Source: Desulfobacula sp.
GTDB taxonomy: Bacteria > Desulfobacterota > Desulfobacteria > Desulfobacterales > Desulfobacteraceae
Reading direction: 5' to 3'
Assembly: GCA_023701135.1 (NCBI GenBank)
Contig: JAMPXP010000004.1
Span: 178,409-242,408, forward strand
DNA: 64,000 nucleotides
Shown here: in pieces, positions 24,903 to 33,500 of the stretch
Numbering within the stretch: the first letter of the stretch is position 1
Layout of the letters: every line of letters starts with the position of its first letter
The notes under the pieces: model-generated
What the model saw: the letters and a program-made list of their open reading frames with translations, nothing else
Databases searched by the model: none
Told to the model about the DNA's origin: nothing
Made by a program: the position numbers and the translations under genes

Positions 24903-25211
24903 CTAAATAATTTCAAGACCGGTTTTCATTATTTCATCGACCAGGGGATTGGACATCCGGAAATCGGACTCCCGGAACGGGTGGGGTTCAATCCGGGTGT
25001 CAAATTGCCTTCTCAGCTTCATCAACCGGACCTGCATATCAAAGGGATCTGTTAAATCTTTGAAAATGATAGCCAGATCGATATCGCTGTCTTCCCTGTC
25101 CGTCCCTTTTGCAAATGAACCGAAAATATACGCTTTTTTTATACTGGGGTCTTTTTTCCGGATGAATTCAACATATTCTCCGGCTATACGGACAGCCGTT
25201 TTTTTATCCAT
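24903..25211 (-). CDS. MNT-domain nucleotidyltransferase, antitoxin of a HEPN/MNT pair
   Basis: A 102-residue minimal nucleotidyltransferase with the exact GSx10DxD catalytic signature: GSFAKGTDREDSDID around residues 31-45, with the third acidic residue further on. MNT antitoxins of the MntA type neutralise HEPN toxins by adding AMP to them. The gene overlaps the 3' end of the HEPN gene by 28 bp, in the usual toxin-first order. Confidence 0.85.
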   Translation of the reverse strand: MDKKTAVRIAGEYVEFIRKKDPSIKKAYIFGSFAKGTDREDSDIDLAIIFKDLTDPFDMQVRLMKLRRQFDTRIEPHPFRESDFRMSNPLVDEIMKTGLEII

Positions 25212-25576
25212 TCCCTGAACTCCTTGATATTATGAATCCATTCTTTGGTGAAAGCCTCTGAACATTTATGATGAAACTCTCTTTTATAATCATCATACCT
25301 TCCGCGAATATTGAACGTGGAAATGGTGTCCAGCATGTCTTTTTGCTTGTCGTCAAGGATTAAATTCCCTTTCTCGGCCAGACGGACCAGATCATGAATA
25401 AAAGGCGGGGGAGTCCTATTTGACTTAACATAATAGGCTTTCAGCAATTTTTCCAAAACAAGGTGGCCGATAAATAATGACCAGGTGTTATCCCCTTTTT
25501 CAAACAAATGGATCATGGCCTGAAAATCATCATCAGAACTATCTAACCAGTATTTCATATGTTCATTCATTTCCAT
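25184..25576 (-). CDS. HEPN-domain protein, toxin of a HEPN/MNT pair
   Basis: A 130-residue all-helical HEPN protein. HLVLEKLLKAYYVKS and HDLVRLAEKGN are typical, with Arg-x6-His spanning RTPPPFIH and further basic/His residues in YKREFHH; these are candidate RNase or modification sites. It is co-encoded with, and overlaps, the MNT gene downstream. Such pairs act as toxin-antitoxin or abortive-infection modules. Some COG2250-type members lack a clean RNase motif, so toxicity is inferred. Confidence 0.82.
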   Translation of the reverse strand: MEMNEHMKYWLDSSDDDFQAMIHLFEKGDNTWSLFIGHLVLEKLLKAYYVKSNRTPPPFIHDLVRLAEKGNLILDDKQKDMLDTISTFNIRGRYDDYKREFHHKCSEAFTKEWIHNIKEFREWIKKRLSV

Positions 25577-25778
25577 ATGTTATACCATACAGTCCTAAGA
25601 AAAAAATGACAATACTATTCTCTGACCCCTTGTTGATGGGATATGATGAACAACCTTAATAATTTGTCCGGCGGGCTTAACCCTGCCTTCAGGGAGGATC
25701 AAAAAAACTTTCGCTTGCCAATGGCCTGAAAGCGTAGGAAAATGGCATCAATCAGTTGAAAAACAAACAGGAGGAATC

Positions 25779-26279
25779 ATGACAAAAATCAATATGAAAT
25801 CATGGATAGGGTTGGCCGTGGCCGGCATTTTTCTGGCTCTGGCAGTGGGTAACGCCTTTGCGGAAAAGCCGGTCTCGCCGGGAAACGGCAAGAATAAGGA
25901 AGCCAAGGAGAACAAGGTTGAGAAAAAAAGCAGCAGCAAGGATCATGAAAACAACCGGCAGGATGCTTCGGTGACCTTCAGCTTCGGCAGCGACGACCGC
26001 CGTATCGTCACGGACTATTTCGGCGCCCAGATGGGCAAGGGGGACTGCCCGCCGGGCCTGGCCAAAAAGGGCAACGGCTGCCGGCCTCCGGGGCAGGCGA
26101 AAAAATGGAAAAAAGGATATCCGCTCAGGGACAGATATTATGACCTGCCGGATGAGCTGGTGATACGGCTGCCTGTACCGCCCCTCAATCACCGTTATGT
26201 CCGGGTGGCCGGGGACATTCTGATGATCGCAATCGGCACCAATATGGTGGTTGATGCCCTGGAGGATATCTTTCAGTAA
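25779..26279 (+). CDS. CigR/RcnB-like secreted protein
   Basis: A 166-residue exported protein. It has a clear signal peptide (cleavage likely after AFA near residue 28), then a lysine-rich low-complexity stretch, then the paired motif CPPGLAKKGNGCRPPGQAKK that marks CigR-like proteins. The C-terminal RYVRVAGDILMIAIGTNMVVDALED is the family's conserved hydrophobic end. CigR is an anti-virulence, membrane-associated protein in Salmonella; environmental homologues have no settled function. AGGAGG precedes the ATG at ideal spacing. It appears monocistronic. Confidence 0.78.
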   Translation: MTKINMKSWIGLAVAGIFLALAVGNAFAEKPVSPGNGKNKEAKENKVEKKSSSKDHENNRQDASVTFSFGSDDRRIVTDYFGAQMGKGDCPPGLAKKGNGCRPPGQAKKWKKGYPLRDRYYDLPDELVIRLPVPPLNHRYVRVAGDILMIAIGTNMVVDALEDIFQ

Positions 26280-26346
26280 AACCATACACACACCTTTGCA
26301 TGGGGTATCATCCCAAAAATATAAAACCGCTTAAACTTGTCCTGGG

Positions 26347-27147
26347 TTACCGGGCAGATCCGACCCAGGACGCAATTTTATCCCGGCTTTGGACCAGGTC
26401 CCAGGGGTCCTCGGAAAAGACTTCAAAGGTGATGGTGGCGTCATAACCGGCATCCATTATCTGCCTGACCAGTTTTTTAAAATCAATGGTGCCCTGGCCC
26501 ACGCCCAGGTGGTTGTCCTTTTTCCCGTGGTTGTCGCTGATATGGATATGGCTGATCTTCTCCGGAAATTGCCGGAGAAACCGGGACAACCGCTTTTGGT
26601 CCGGGTCATCGATATTGGCATGGCCCGTGTCAAGGCACATGTTCAGGGAAGGGAAGGCCTTGAAAATCTCCTTAAAATGCTTTGGCTCAAAGCATGACAG
26701 ATACCTGGGAAACATATTTTCAAGGCAGAGGGGAATGCCCAGGGATGCGGCCTTTTCTGAGATGAAATGAAGGCTTTCCTGGGCCAGGGCCTTGGCCGTC
26801 TCCATGACAAAGGGTCCCAGTCCGCTGATCATGCCCGGGTGAAGCACTGCTTTTTGGGCGCCGAGACGGGCCGCCGTATCGAGGGAATGGCGCATTTCAT
26901 CCAGGGAGGCCTGGCGCAGGGCCGGGCACAGGTCCGCCGTATAGACAAAAGTAGGCAGATGGCAGACCAGATCCAGCCTGGTCCGGGCAAGTATGGTCCC
27001 CAGTTCTTTTTCCATGCCTTGGATGATCTCCCAGTGGGCCATAGGCGGATCAAGGGCCAGCTCAACATAGTCAAAACCAAGGTCTGAAATTCTTTGGACT
27101 TCTTCCAATACCGGTTTGACCGGAAAATTCATGGCACCGTATTTCAT
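26347..27147 (-). CDS. sugar phosphate isomerase/epimerase-like TIM-barrel protein
   Basis: A 266-residue AP-endonuclease-2/xylose-isomerase-like barrel. Metal-ligand-type positions are visible in order: CLENMF (Glu), CLDTGHAN (Asp, His), HIHISDNHG (His residues) and a late TFEVF (Glu). The substrate cannot be assigned; members isomerise sugars or inositols or cut abasic DNA. The ATG follows AAAGGAG. It is followed in the same orientation by nothing closely linked; the patatin gene lies upstream with a 45-bp gap, so the two may be co-transcribed. Confidence 0.8.
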   Translation of the reverse strand: MKYGAMNFPVKPVLEEVQRISDLGFDYVELALDPPMAHWEIIQGMEKELGTILARTRLDLVCHLPTFVYTADLCPALRQASLDEMRHSLDTAARLGAQKAVLHPGMISGLGPFVMETAKALAQESLHFISEKAASLGIPLCLENMFPRYLSCFEPKHFKEIFKAFPSLNMCLDTGHANIDDPDQKRLSRFLRQFPEKISHIHISDNHGKKDNHLGVGQGTIDFKKLVRQIMDAGYDATITFEVFSEDPWDLVQSRDKIASWVGSAR

Positions 27148-27192
27148 GGAATCTCCTTTGCTCCCCGCTTGGGGGCTGTAAATCGCCCGGTC

Positions 27193-28077
27193 TTACACCA
27201 GGTGGCCCAGCCGGGCCCCGGCGGTCTGATAACCCAGGTCAATCATCTCGGATGCCCGGAAAAATTCAAGGGTGCCGCAGGCGTTCCGGGGAATCTCGAT
27301 GATCAGATCCGGCGGATAGGCGGCCAGTTTCTGCCGCGCGATAGTATTCTGCATGGCGTCAAAGGCCTGGCTGGCGATCTCGTACATGCCCCAGTCCGTT
27401 CCGGCATCAGCCTTTTTCGGCAGCTTGAACCGGCTGATATAGTTCCGGACCTTGGCCTGCAGGGCCGAGGATTCCGCCTTTGGTTCAATCGTTTTCACGA
27501 TTTTTTGCACCGGGATTGCCGGACCGCCCAGGTTGACGGCAATGGTTTTGTCGGTGGCGTCGCCAAAGGTCGGGGCAATGGGAACCGGGTTCAGGACCCC
27601 GCCGTCAATAAGATGGACTCCACCGTAAAGAAAGGGGGTAAAGAAAAAAGGAAGGGAAATGGAGGCCCGGATGGCGTCAAAAAGCCTCCCGGATTTCAGC
27701 CAGACTTCCCTTTCATTCACCACATCGGCGGCAACAGCCGTAAATGAAACGGGCAGATCCTCTATTGTCCTGTCGCCCACCAGCTCCACCAGGGTGTTGA
27801 TGATCTTGTCCCCTTTGACAAACCCGCTCCTTTTCCAGGAAAAATCCAGCAGGGTCACGATATCGATTCTCCGGAGGGCCGAGACCCAGTCCTGGTAATC
27901 ATCCAGTTTCCCCGCCGCATAAATGCCGCCGATGAGGGCTCCCATGGAACACCCGCAAATGGACCGGATATCAAACCGGTTTTCTTCCAGCCACCTGATA
28001 ACCCCGATATGGGCAAGCCCCCGGGCGCCACCGCTCCCCAGCACAAGAGAAACCGTCTGTTTCATTGCATCTTTCAT
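27193..28077 (-). CDS. patatin-like phospholipase family protein
   Basis: About 294 residues with the patatin catalytic dyad: the oxyanion loop GSGGARGLAHIG, the nucleophile Ser in GCSMGALIGG and Asp in HLIDGGVLNPVP. These lipid acyl hydrolases of the RssA/NTE type act on phospholipids or lysophospholipids. The frame extends to 28155, but homology begins only at the methionines near 28077/28068; I use 28077 and leave the exact start open. It is transcribed divergently from nrfHA. Confidence 0.87.
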   Translation of the reverse strand: MKDAMKQTVSLVLGSGGARGLAHIGVIRWLEENRFDIRSICGCSMGALIGGIYAAGKLDDYQDWVSALRRIDIVTLLDFSWKRSGFVKGDKIINTLVELVGDRTIEDLPVSFTAVAADVVNEREVWLKSGRLFDAIRASISLPFFFTPFLYGGVHLIDGGVLNPVPIAPTFGDATDKTIAVNLGGPAIPVQKIVKTIEPKAESSALQAKVRNYISRFKLPKKADAGTDWGMYEIASQAFDAMQNTIARQKLAAYPPDLIIEIPRNACGTLEFFRASEMIDLGYQTAGARLGHLV

Positions 28078-28197
28078 ATATCCGCATTCTTCCATGATAT
28101 TTACATTTTCCGGATTATAAGCCCGGCCCGCTTTTTTTGTCAACAGAGGCAACAACCACGGCCGGCGGTTACAATTTCTCCTTTTTTAAAAAAAGAC

Positions 28198-28224
28198 TTG
28201 ATTCCGGATGTCCCGGCATATTAT
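28198..28224 (+). promoter_or_regulatory. possible promoter of nrfHA
   Basis: TTGATT (28198-28203) and TATTAT (28219-28224) with a short 15-bp spacer, preceded by an AT-rich CTTTTTTAAAAAAAG block. It is the best -35/-10 pair seen in the 225-bp divergent region, but the spacing is suboptimal. Confidence 0.25.
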
Positions 28225-28288
28225 GGTCCATTTTAGCAATCGCTTGTGAAACGCTTCATCATCAACCAGACATGAACAAGGAGGAAGT

Positions 28289-28306
28289 ATGAGGAGGGAT
28301 TTATGA
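28289..28306 (+). promoter_or_regulatory. five-codon leader ORF overlapping the nrfH start
   Basis: An ATG at 28289, well placed behind AAGGAGG, opens the mini-frame MRRDL. It ends in a TGA sharing ATGA with the nrfH start codon at 28303. The leader's own codons (AGGAGG) form the nrfH ribosome site, so leader translation would control or couple nrfH initiation. Confidence 0.35.
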
Positions 28307-28788
28307 CGGTAAATCTGAAAAATCCGAAAAACGGGTCTCCGAAGCTGGGGATATGGATTTTTGGGGTCATCATCGGAAGCATCCTCATGGTGGGGGCCGG
28401 TGTCGGGATGCAGATCAGCGACCGGCGGCCGTTCTGCGCAAGCTGCCACATCATGAACGAAGCCGCTGTCACCCATAAGATATCGGCCCATGCCGAACTG
28501 GCCTGCAATGAATGCCATGCCCCCCACAATCTGGCTGAAAAACTGCCCTTTAAGGCTGTCGCCGGCACCAAAGACGTATTTTTCAATACCTTTGGGAAAA
28601 TCGAAATGCCGCTGGAGGCCGGGGAAAGCACAAGGCTGGTGGTCAATGCCAATTGCAAAACCTGTCATCATATGACCAATACCACCGTGGCCAGCATGGA
28701 TGCCAAAGGTTTGTGCACCGACTGCCACCGGAATGTCCAGCATATGAGAATGAAACCTGTCAGTACAAGGAGTGTGGGCGATGTCTAA
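28303..28788 (+). CDS. nrfH: NrfH-type tetraheme cytochrome c quinol dehydrogenase
   Basis: A 161-residue NapC/NirT-family cytochrome. It has one N-terminal membrane anchor (IWIFGVIIGSILMVGAGVG) and exactly four CxxCH heme sites: CASCH, CNECH, CKTCH and CTDCH. It takes electrons from menaquinol and feeds the NrfA nitrite reductase in a membrane-bound complex. Its 3' end overlaps the first bases of the nrfA gene, the usual nrfHA order in deltaproteobacteria. Confidence 0.94.
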   Translation: MTVNLKNPKNGSPKLGIWIFGVIIGSILMVGAGVGMQISDRRPFCASCHIMNEAAVTHKISAHAELACNECHAPHNLAEKLPFKAVAGTKDVFFNTFGKIEMPLEAGESTRLVVNANCKTCHHMTNTTVASMDAKGLCTDCHRNVQHMRMKPVSTRSVGDV

Positions 28789-30334
28789 AAAAACGTTTTC
28801 AATTTATAGGGTAATCCTGGGAAGCTTATTGGGTATGGGTTTATTGTTATCCGGCTGCACCGATGTGGGGGAACTGACCCCACCGGTGTACAAGACCAAA
28901 CTGCCGCCCGAAGAAATCCGTAACAGTGCGTTCAAGGAAGAATTCCCCTTGCAGTACAATACCTATCTGCGCAATGATGAAACCCAGGTCATGACCGAAT
29001 ACAATGGCTCCGTGAATTATAACAAGCACAATAATGTGGACCCCCTGCCCGAAGGTTATAAACACGCCCAACCCTATCTCAAGAATCTCTGGCTGGGCTA
29101 TCCCTTCAGCTATGAATACCGTTCCGCCAGGGGCCATACCTATGCTGTGGAGGATTTTTTAAAAATCGACCGCATCAACCGGTACGATGAAAAAGGCGGA
29201 CTCCCCAATACCTGCTGGAACTGCAAGGGCCCCAAGATGCTGGAATGGGTCAAGGCCCAGGGAGAGGATTTCTGGGCCAAGGATGTCAATACCATGCGGG
29301 ACCAACTGGACATCAAGGACCATACCATCGGTTGCGCCAACTGCCACGCGCCGGACACCATGGAACTCCGTCTTTACAGCGTCCCGCTCCAGGATTATCT
29401 GAAAGCCCAGGGCAAGGACTTTGCCAAATTGCCCCGGAACGAAAAACGGGCCCTGGTCTGCGGCCAATGCCACGTGGAATATTATTTCCTGGACAAATCC
29501 TTCGGCCCGGCCAAGAAACCCAAATTTCCCTGGGACAACGGGTTTAACCCCGGCGATATGTTCACCTATTACCAGAACCAGGGAGAATGCCAGGTCAAAG
29601 GCTTTGAGGGCAATTTTGTGGACTGGATCCATCCGGTTTCCAAGACCCCCATGCTGAAGGCCCAGCACCCGGAATACGAGAACTGGGTCAACGGCACCCA
29701 CGGGGCTGCCGGGGTGGTCTGCGCCGACTGCCATATGGCCTATGTCCGGACCGACGACAAAAAGAAGATCTCCTCCCACTGGTGGACCTCACCCCTGAAG
29801 GATCCCGAAATGAGGGCCTGCCGCCAGTGCCATTCCGACAAGACCCCGGAATTCCTGAAGGAAAGGGTTCTTTTTACCCAGAAAAAAACCTTTGACCAAT
29901 TGCTCATCGCCCAGGACATCTCGGTCAAGGCCCATGAGGCCGTCCGCCTGGCCCTGGAATACACCGGCGAAAAAGCGCCCAACTACGAAGACCTCGTCAT
30001 CCAGGCCCAGCAGATGATCAGAAAAGGACAGTTCTTCTGGGATTATGTGTCGGCGGAAAATTCCGTGGGATTCCATAATCCGGCCAAGGCCCTGGATACC
30101 CTGGCCTCTTCCCAGCAATACAGCCAGAAGGCCGTTGACCTAGCCGGTGAAGCCACCCGGTTCGGCATATCCAAGGATCTGGCCGGGGATATCAAAACAA
30201 TTGTTCCGCCCATCCTGAAACACAGCCGGAAACTTCAACAGGACCCGGAACACATGAAAACCCATCAATGGTTCAAATACATCCCGGTATTGCCTGCCGC
30301 CAACCAGGTCTGGGATGTCCAGAAAAGACTCTAG
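28781..30334 (+). CDS. nrfA: NrfA pentaheme ammonia-forming nitrite reductase
   Basis: A 517-residue cytochrome c552. The catalytic heme has lysine ligation, CWNCK near residue 145, followed by CANCH (186), CGQCH (227), CADCH (314) and CRQCH (347). QCHVEYYF and AQHPEYENWVNGTHG supply the active-site Tyr/Gln and His typical of NrfA. A lipobox LLLSGC near residue 25 makes it a lipoprotein, as in several sulfate reducers. It reduces nitrite to ammonium for energy or detoxification. The ATG at 28781 follows AAGGAG. Pieces of its 3' half recur at 34703 and 38014. Confidence 0.95.
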   Translation: MSKKTFSIYRVILGSLLGMGLLLSGCTDVGELTPPVYKTKLPPEEIRNSAFKEEFPLQYNTYLRNDETQVMTEYNGSVNYNKHNNVDPLPEGYKHAQPYLKNLWLGYPFSYEYRSARGHTYAVEDFLKIDRINRYDEKGGLPNTCWNCKGPKMLEWVKAQGEDFWAKDVNTMRDQLDIKDHTIGCANCHAPDTMELRLYSVPLQDYLKAQGKDFAKLPRNEKRALVCGQCHVEYYFLDKSFGPAKKPKFPWDNGFNPGDMFTYYQNQGECQVKGFEGNFVDWIHPVSKTPMLKAQHPEYENWVNGTHGAAGVVCADCHMAYVRTDDKKKISSHWWTSPLKDPEMRACRQCHSDKTPEFLKERVLFTQKKTFDQLLIAQDISVKAHEAVRLALEYTGEKAPNYEDLVIQAQQMIRKGQFFWDYVSAENSVGFHNPAKALDTLASSQQYSQKAVDLAGEATRFGISKDLAGDIKTIVPPILKHSRKLQQDPEHMKTHQWFKYIPVLPAANQVWDVQKRL

Positions 30335-30357
30335 AACGGTATTGCCGCTCTCACCCG

Positions 30358-30389
30358 GGGGTTCCGTGCTTTAGCGCGGAACCCCTTTT
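30358..30389 (+). terminator. Rho-independent terminator of nrfHA
   Basis: Stem GGGGTTCCG / CGGAACCCC, extended inside by GC/GC pairs, followed by TTTTC. The same stem and loop sequence is found again in the nrfA tail copies at 38143-38180 and, reduced, at 34832-34847. Confidence 0.85.
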
Positions 30390-30552
30390 CATTTCATTGG
30401 CAGACGCTTTTATAAAAAACAAGAATTGTTGTGTATCTTAAAAACCTATGATAGTCATAATATATCTCAGTTTCAGAAAAGTCCTAAGCGATAAGAAAGG
30501 TAAGCCTTGAAACGGTTATCAGGCCATATAAATATTTAAAAGAGGTCGATTT

Positions 30553-33500
30553 ATGGGATATAAGCTGCAAGATCTTATCGATATTGATCATTTTCAAAAT
30601 CTTCAAGACAGGCTCAATAAAATATATTCCTTCCCGTCTTCGATCATCGATAATGACGGTAATATTCTTACGGCCACAGCATGGCAGGAAATCTGCATGC
30701 AGTTCCACAGGAAAAATAAGGAAGCCGAAAGAATCTGCATCAAAAGCGACCAGTACATCAAAGACCATATACATGAAGCGAATCCGGCCCTGAGTTATCG
30801 ATGCCCCCACGGTCTGGTGGACAATGCGACCCCCATTATTATTGATGGGGTCCATTATGGAAACTTCTTTACCGGCCAGTTTTTTCTCGAAGCACCGGAT
30901 CTGTCATTTTTCAGCGCCCAGGCCAAAAAATACGGATTTGACGAAAATGCATATCTCGCGGCGGTAAAAAAGGTGCCCATCTGGTCTCAAAAGCAATTGG
31001 AGAATTATCTCTTTTTTATTAAAGGCCTTATTGAAATCATCGCGGAAAGCGGATTAAAAAACCTAAGAGAGATCGAAAACCGGAAACAGATCCAAAAAAA
31101 TGAACAGCGGAATCGAACCATCCTCAAAACCGCTATGGATGGATTCTGGGTCGTGGATACGGACGGACGGCTGCTTGAAGTCAATGACACCTATTGCCGC
31201 ATGAGCGGCTACAGTGAGGGCGAACTTTTGGCCATGCACATCTGGGATCTGGAGATTTTCGAGACCCGGGACATCGTGACCGGTCACATCCGGAAACTCA
31301 TTTCAGCCGGGTCAGACCGGTTTCAATCCAGGCACCGCAGAAAGAATGGATCTGTTTTCGATGTTGAAATCAGCGTTCAGTTCCGCCCTGAACAAGGCGG
31401 ACAGTGCATCTGCTTTCTTCGTGACATCTCTGATCAGAAGCAGATCGACACCGAGCGTGAAAACATGATCCAGGTGCTGGAAATACTGAATGCCAAAACG
31501 GATATTCGGGAACTGATGAGGTCTTTGCTTAATTTCATCCAGGAAATATCCGGATGTGAATCGGTGGGTGTACGGCTGCGAGAAGGGAATGATTTCCCGT
31601 ATTACGAAACCCGCGGTTTTTCTGACGACTTTATTGAAACGGAAACCCATCTATGTGTGGAAGACATCCATGGACAGCTTGAGCAGGATGATATCGGCAA
31701 TCCGGTGTTGGAATGCATGTGCGGTAATATCATCCGCGGGAGAACAGATCCATCAAAGCCTTTTTTTACCCAATTCGGCAGCTTTGTAACGAACAGCACG
31801 ACACGACTGCTTGCCGACACAAGTGAAGCGGACCGGCAGGCACGTACCCGCAACCGATGTAATGGTGAAGGCTATGAATCCGTCTTGCTGATCCCGTTGC
31901 GGGCAGGCAGCGAAACCTTTGGCCTGCTTCAGCTCAACGATCGCCGGGAAAACCGTTTTTCTTCTCAGGTCATCGCCCATCTGGAAAGAATTGCCGGCAA
32001 TGTGGCGCTTGTTTTGGCAAAACATGAATCAGAAGAAGCATTGCGTCAGCATCGCGACCTGCTGAATGCCACTCAGCAGATTGCCCACATCGGCGGCTGG
32101 GAATGGGACATCAAAGGGCAGACAATGACCTGGACCGATGAGACTTACCGCATCCACGGCATGAAACCCGGCGAACCCTCATCCGGTTGTCCAGAGCTTA
32201 TTGACAGGAGTCTGGCGTGCTATGACCCTGATGACCGGCCTGTCATCAGGGCCGCCTTCCGTCGCTGCACGACAGAAGGGCTGTCCTATGATTTAGACTT
32301 CATTCTGACCAAGGTAGATGGTCGGCGAATCTGGGTTCGAACCATGGCACATGCCGTGAAAGAGAGGGATCACATTGTAAAAGTTGTTGGGAATATCATT
32401 GATATCACCGAGCGCAAACAGGCTGAAAAATCATTGAGAGACAGTGAAAAAAAATATCGAACTCTTTTTGAGAATATGGCTCAAGGGGTTTTTTATCAAA
32501 GGGCGGATGGTGTTTTATTCGATTATAACAATGCCGCTCTCGAAATGTTTGGACTGACCTCCGACCAATTCATTGGGAAAACCTCTTACGATCAACAATG
32601 GAAAGTAATCAATACGAATGGAACAGAACTGCCTGGAGATAAACACCCCTCCATGGTAGCATTACAAACCGGGAAGCCGGTTCATGATCATATTGTCGGT
32701 GTTTATAACCCGCGCAGGAAAGACTATAATTGGCTTCTTGTAAATGCTATTCCGCAATTTGGCATCCCAGGGGAAAAGCCGGATCAGGTATTTGTTACGC
32801 TGCAGGATATCACCGACCGCAGACAGTTAGAGCTGCAATACCAAATGCTGTTTCAGGAAATGTTGGACGGGTTTGCCTTGCACGAAATCATTTGCGACGC
32901 CACAGGTCAACCCGTGGACTATCGTTTCCTGGCTGTCAACCCCGCTTTTGAAAAAATGACCGGGCTGAGGGCAGAACAGGTTGAGGGCAGGACCGCTTTT
33001 GAGATATTACCCGGATTAGAGCGCCACTGGATTGATACCTACGGTAAGGTGGCACTCACCGGGGAGCCCGCATTCTTCGAGAACTACGCCGCTGATCTGA
33101 AGAAGCATTTTAGGGTAACCTCCTTCCGGCCTTTACCCAACCAGTTTGCCTGTATTTTCCAGGACATCACCGAGCGCAAGCTGGCGGAGGCCAAACTCAA
33201 CACAGCCCATGAAAAAATGCTGACCATTCTGGACAGCATTGATTCAACTGTTTATGTGGCAGATATGGCCACCCATGAAATCCTGTTCATGAATAAAAAA
33301 ATGATAACGGAGTTTGGCGGAGATAAAACCGGTGAAAAATGCTTCAGGGCATTCAGGAATCAATCAGAACCCTGCGGTTTCTGTAACAATGCCGGCCTGG
33401 TGGATGCGGCCGGCAGACCGGCCGGTGTCCTGACCTGGCATGATCAGAATTTAATCACAGGCAAATACTATATCAACCACGACCGGGCCATTGAATGGAC

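Noticed and set aside
25640..25778. Possible CRISPR or repeat array in the intergenic region before the CigR-like gene
   Set aside because: Only isolated short hairpins (CCTG/CAGG) are present, with no periodic repeats.
30391..30552. Sigma54 promoter (TGGC...TTTT) upstream of the hybrid kinase
   Set aside because: The GG and GC elements do not match the consensus spacing or the invariant GC dinucleotide.
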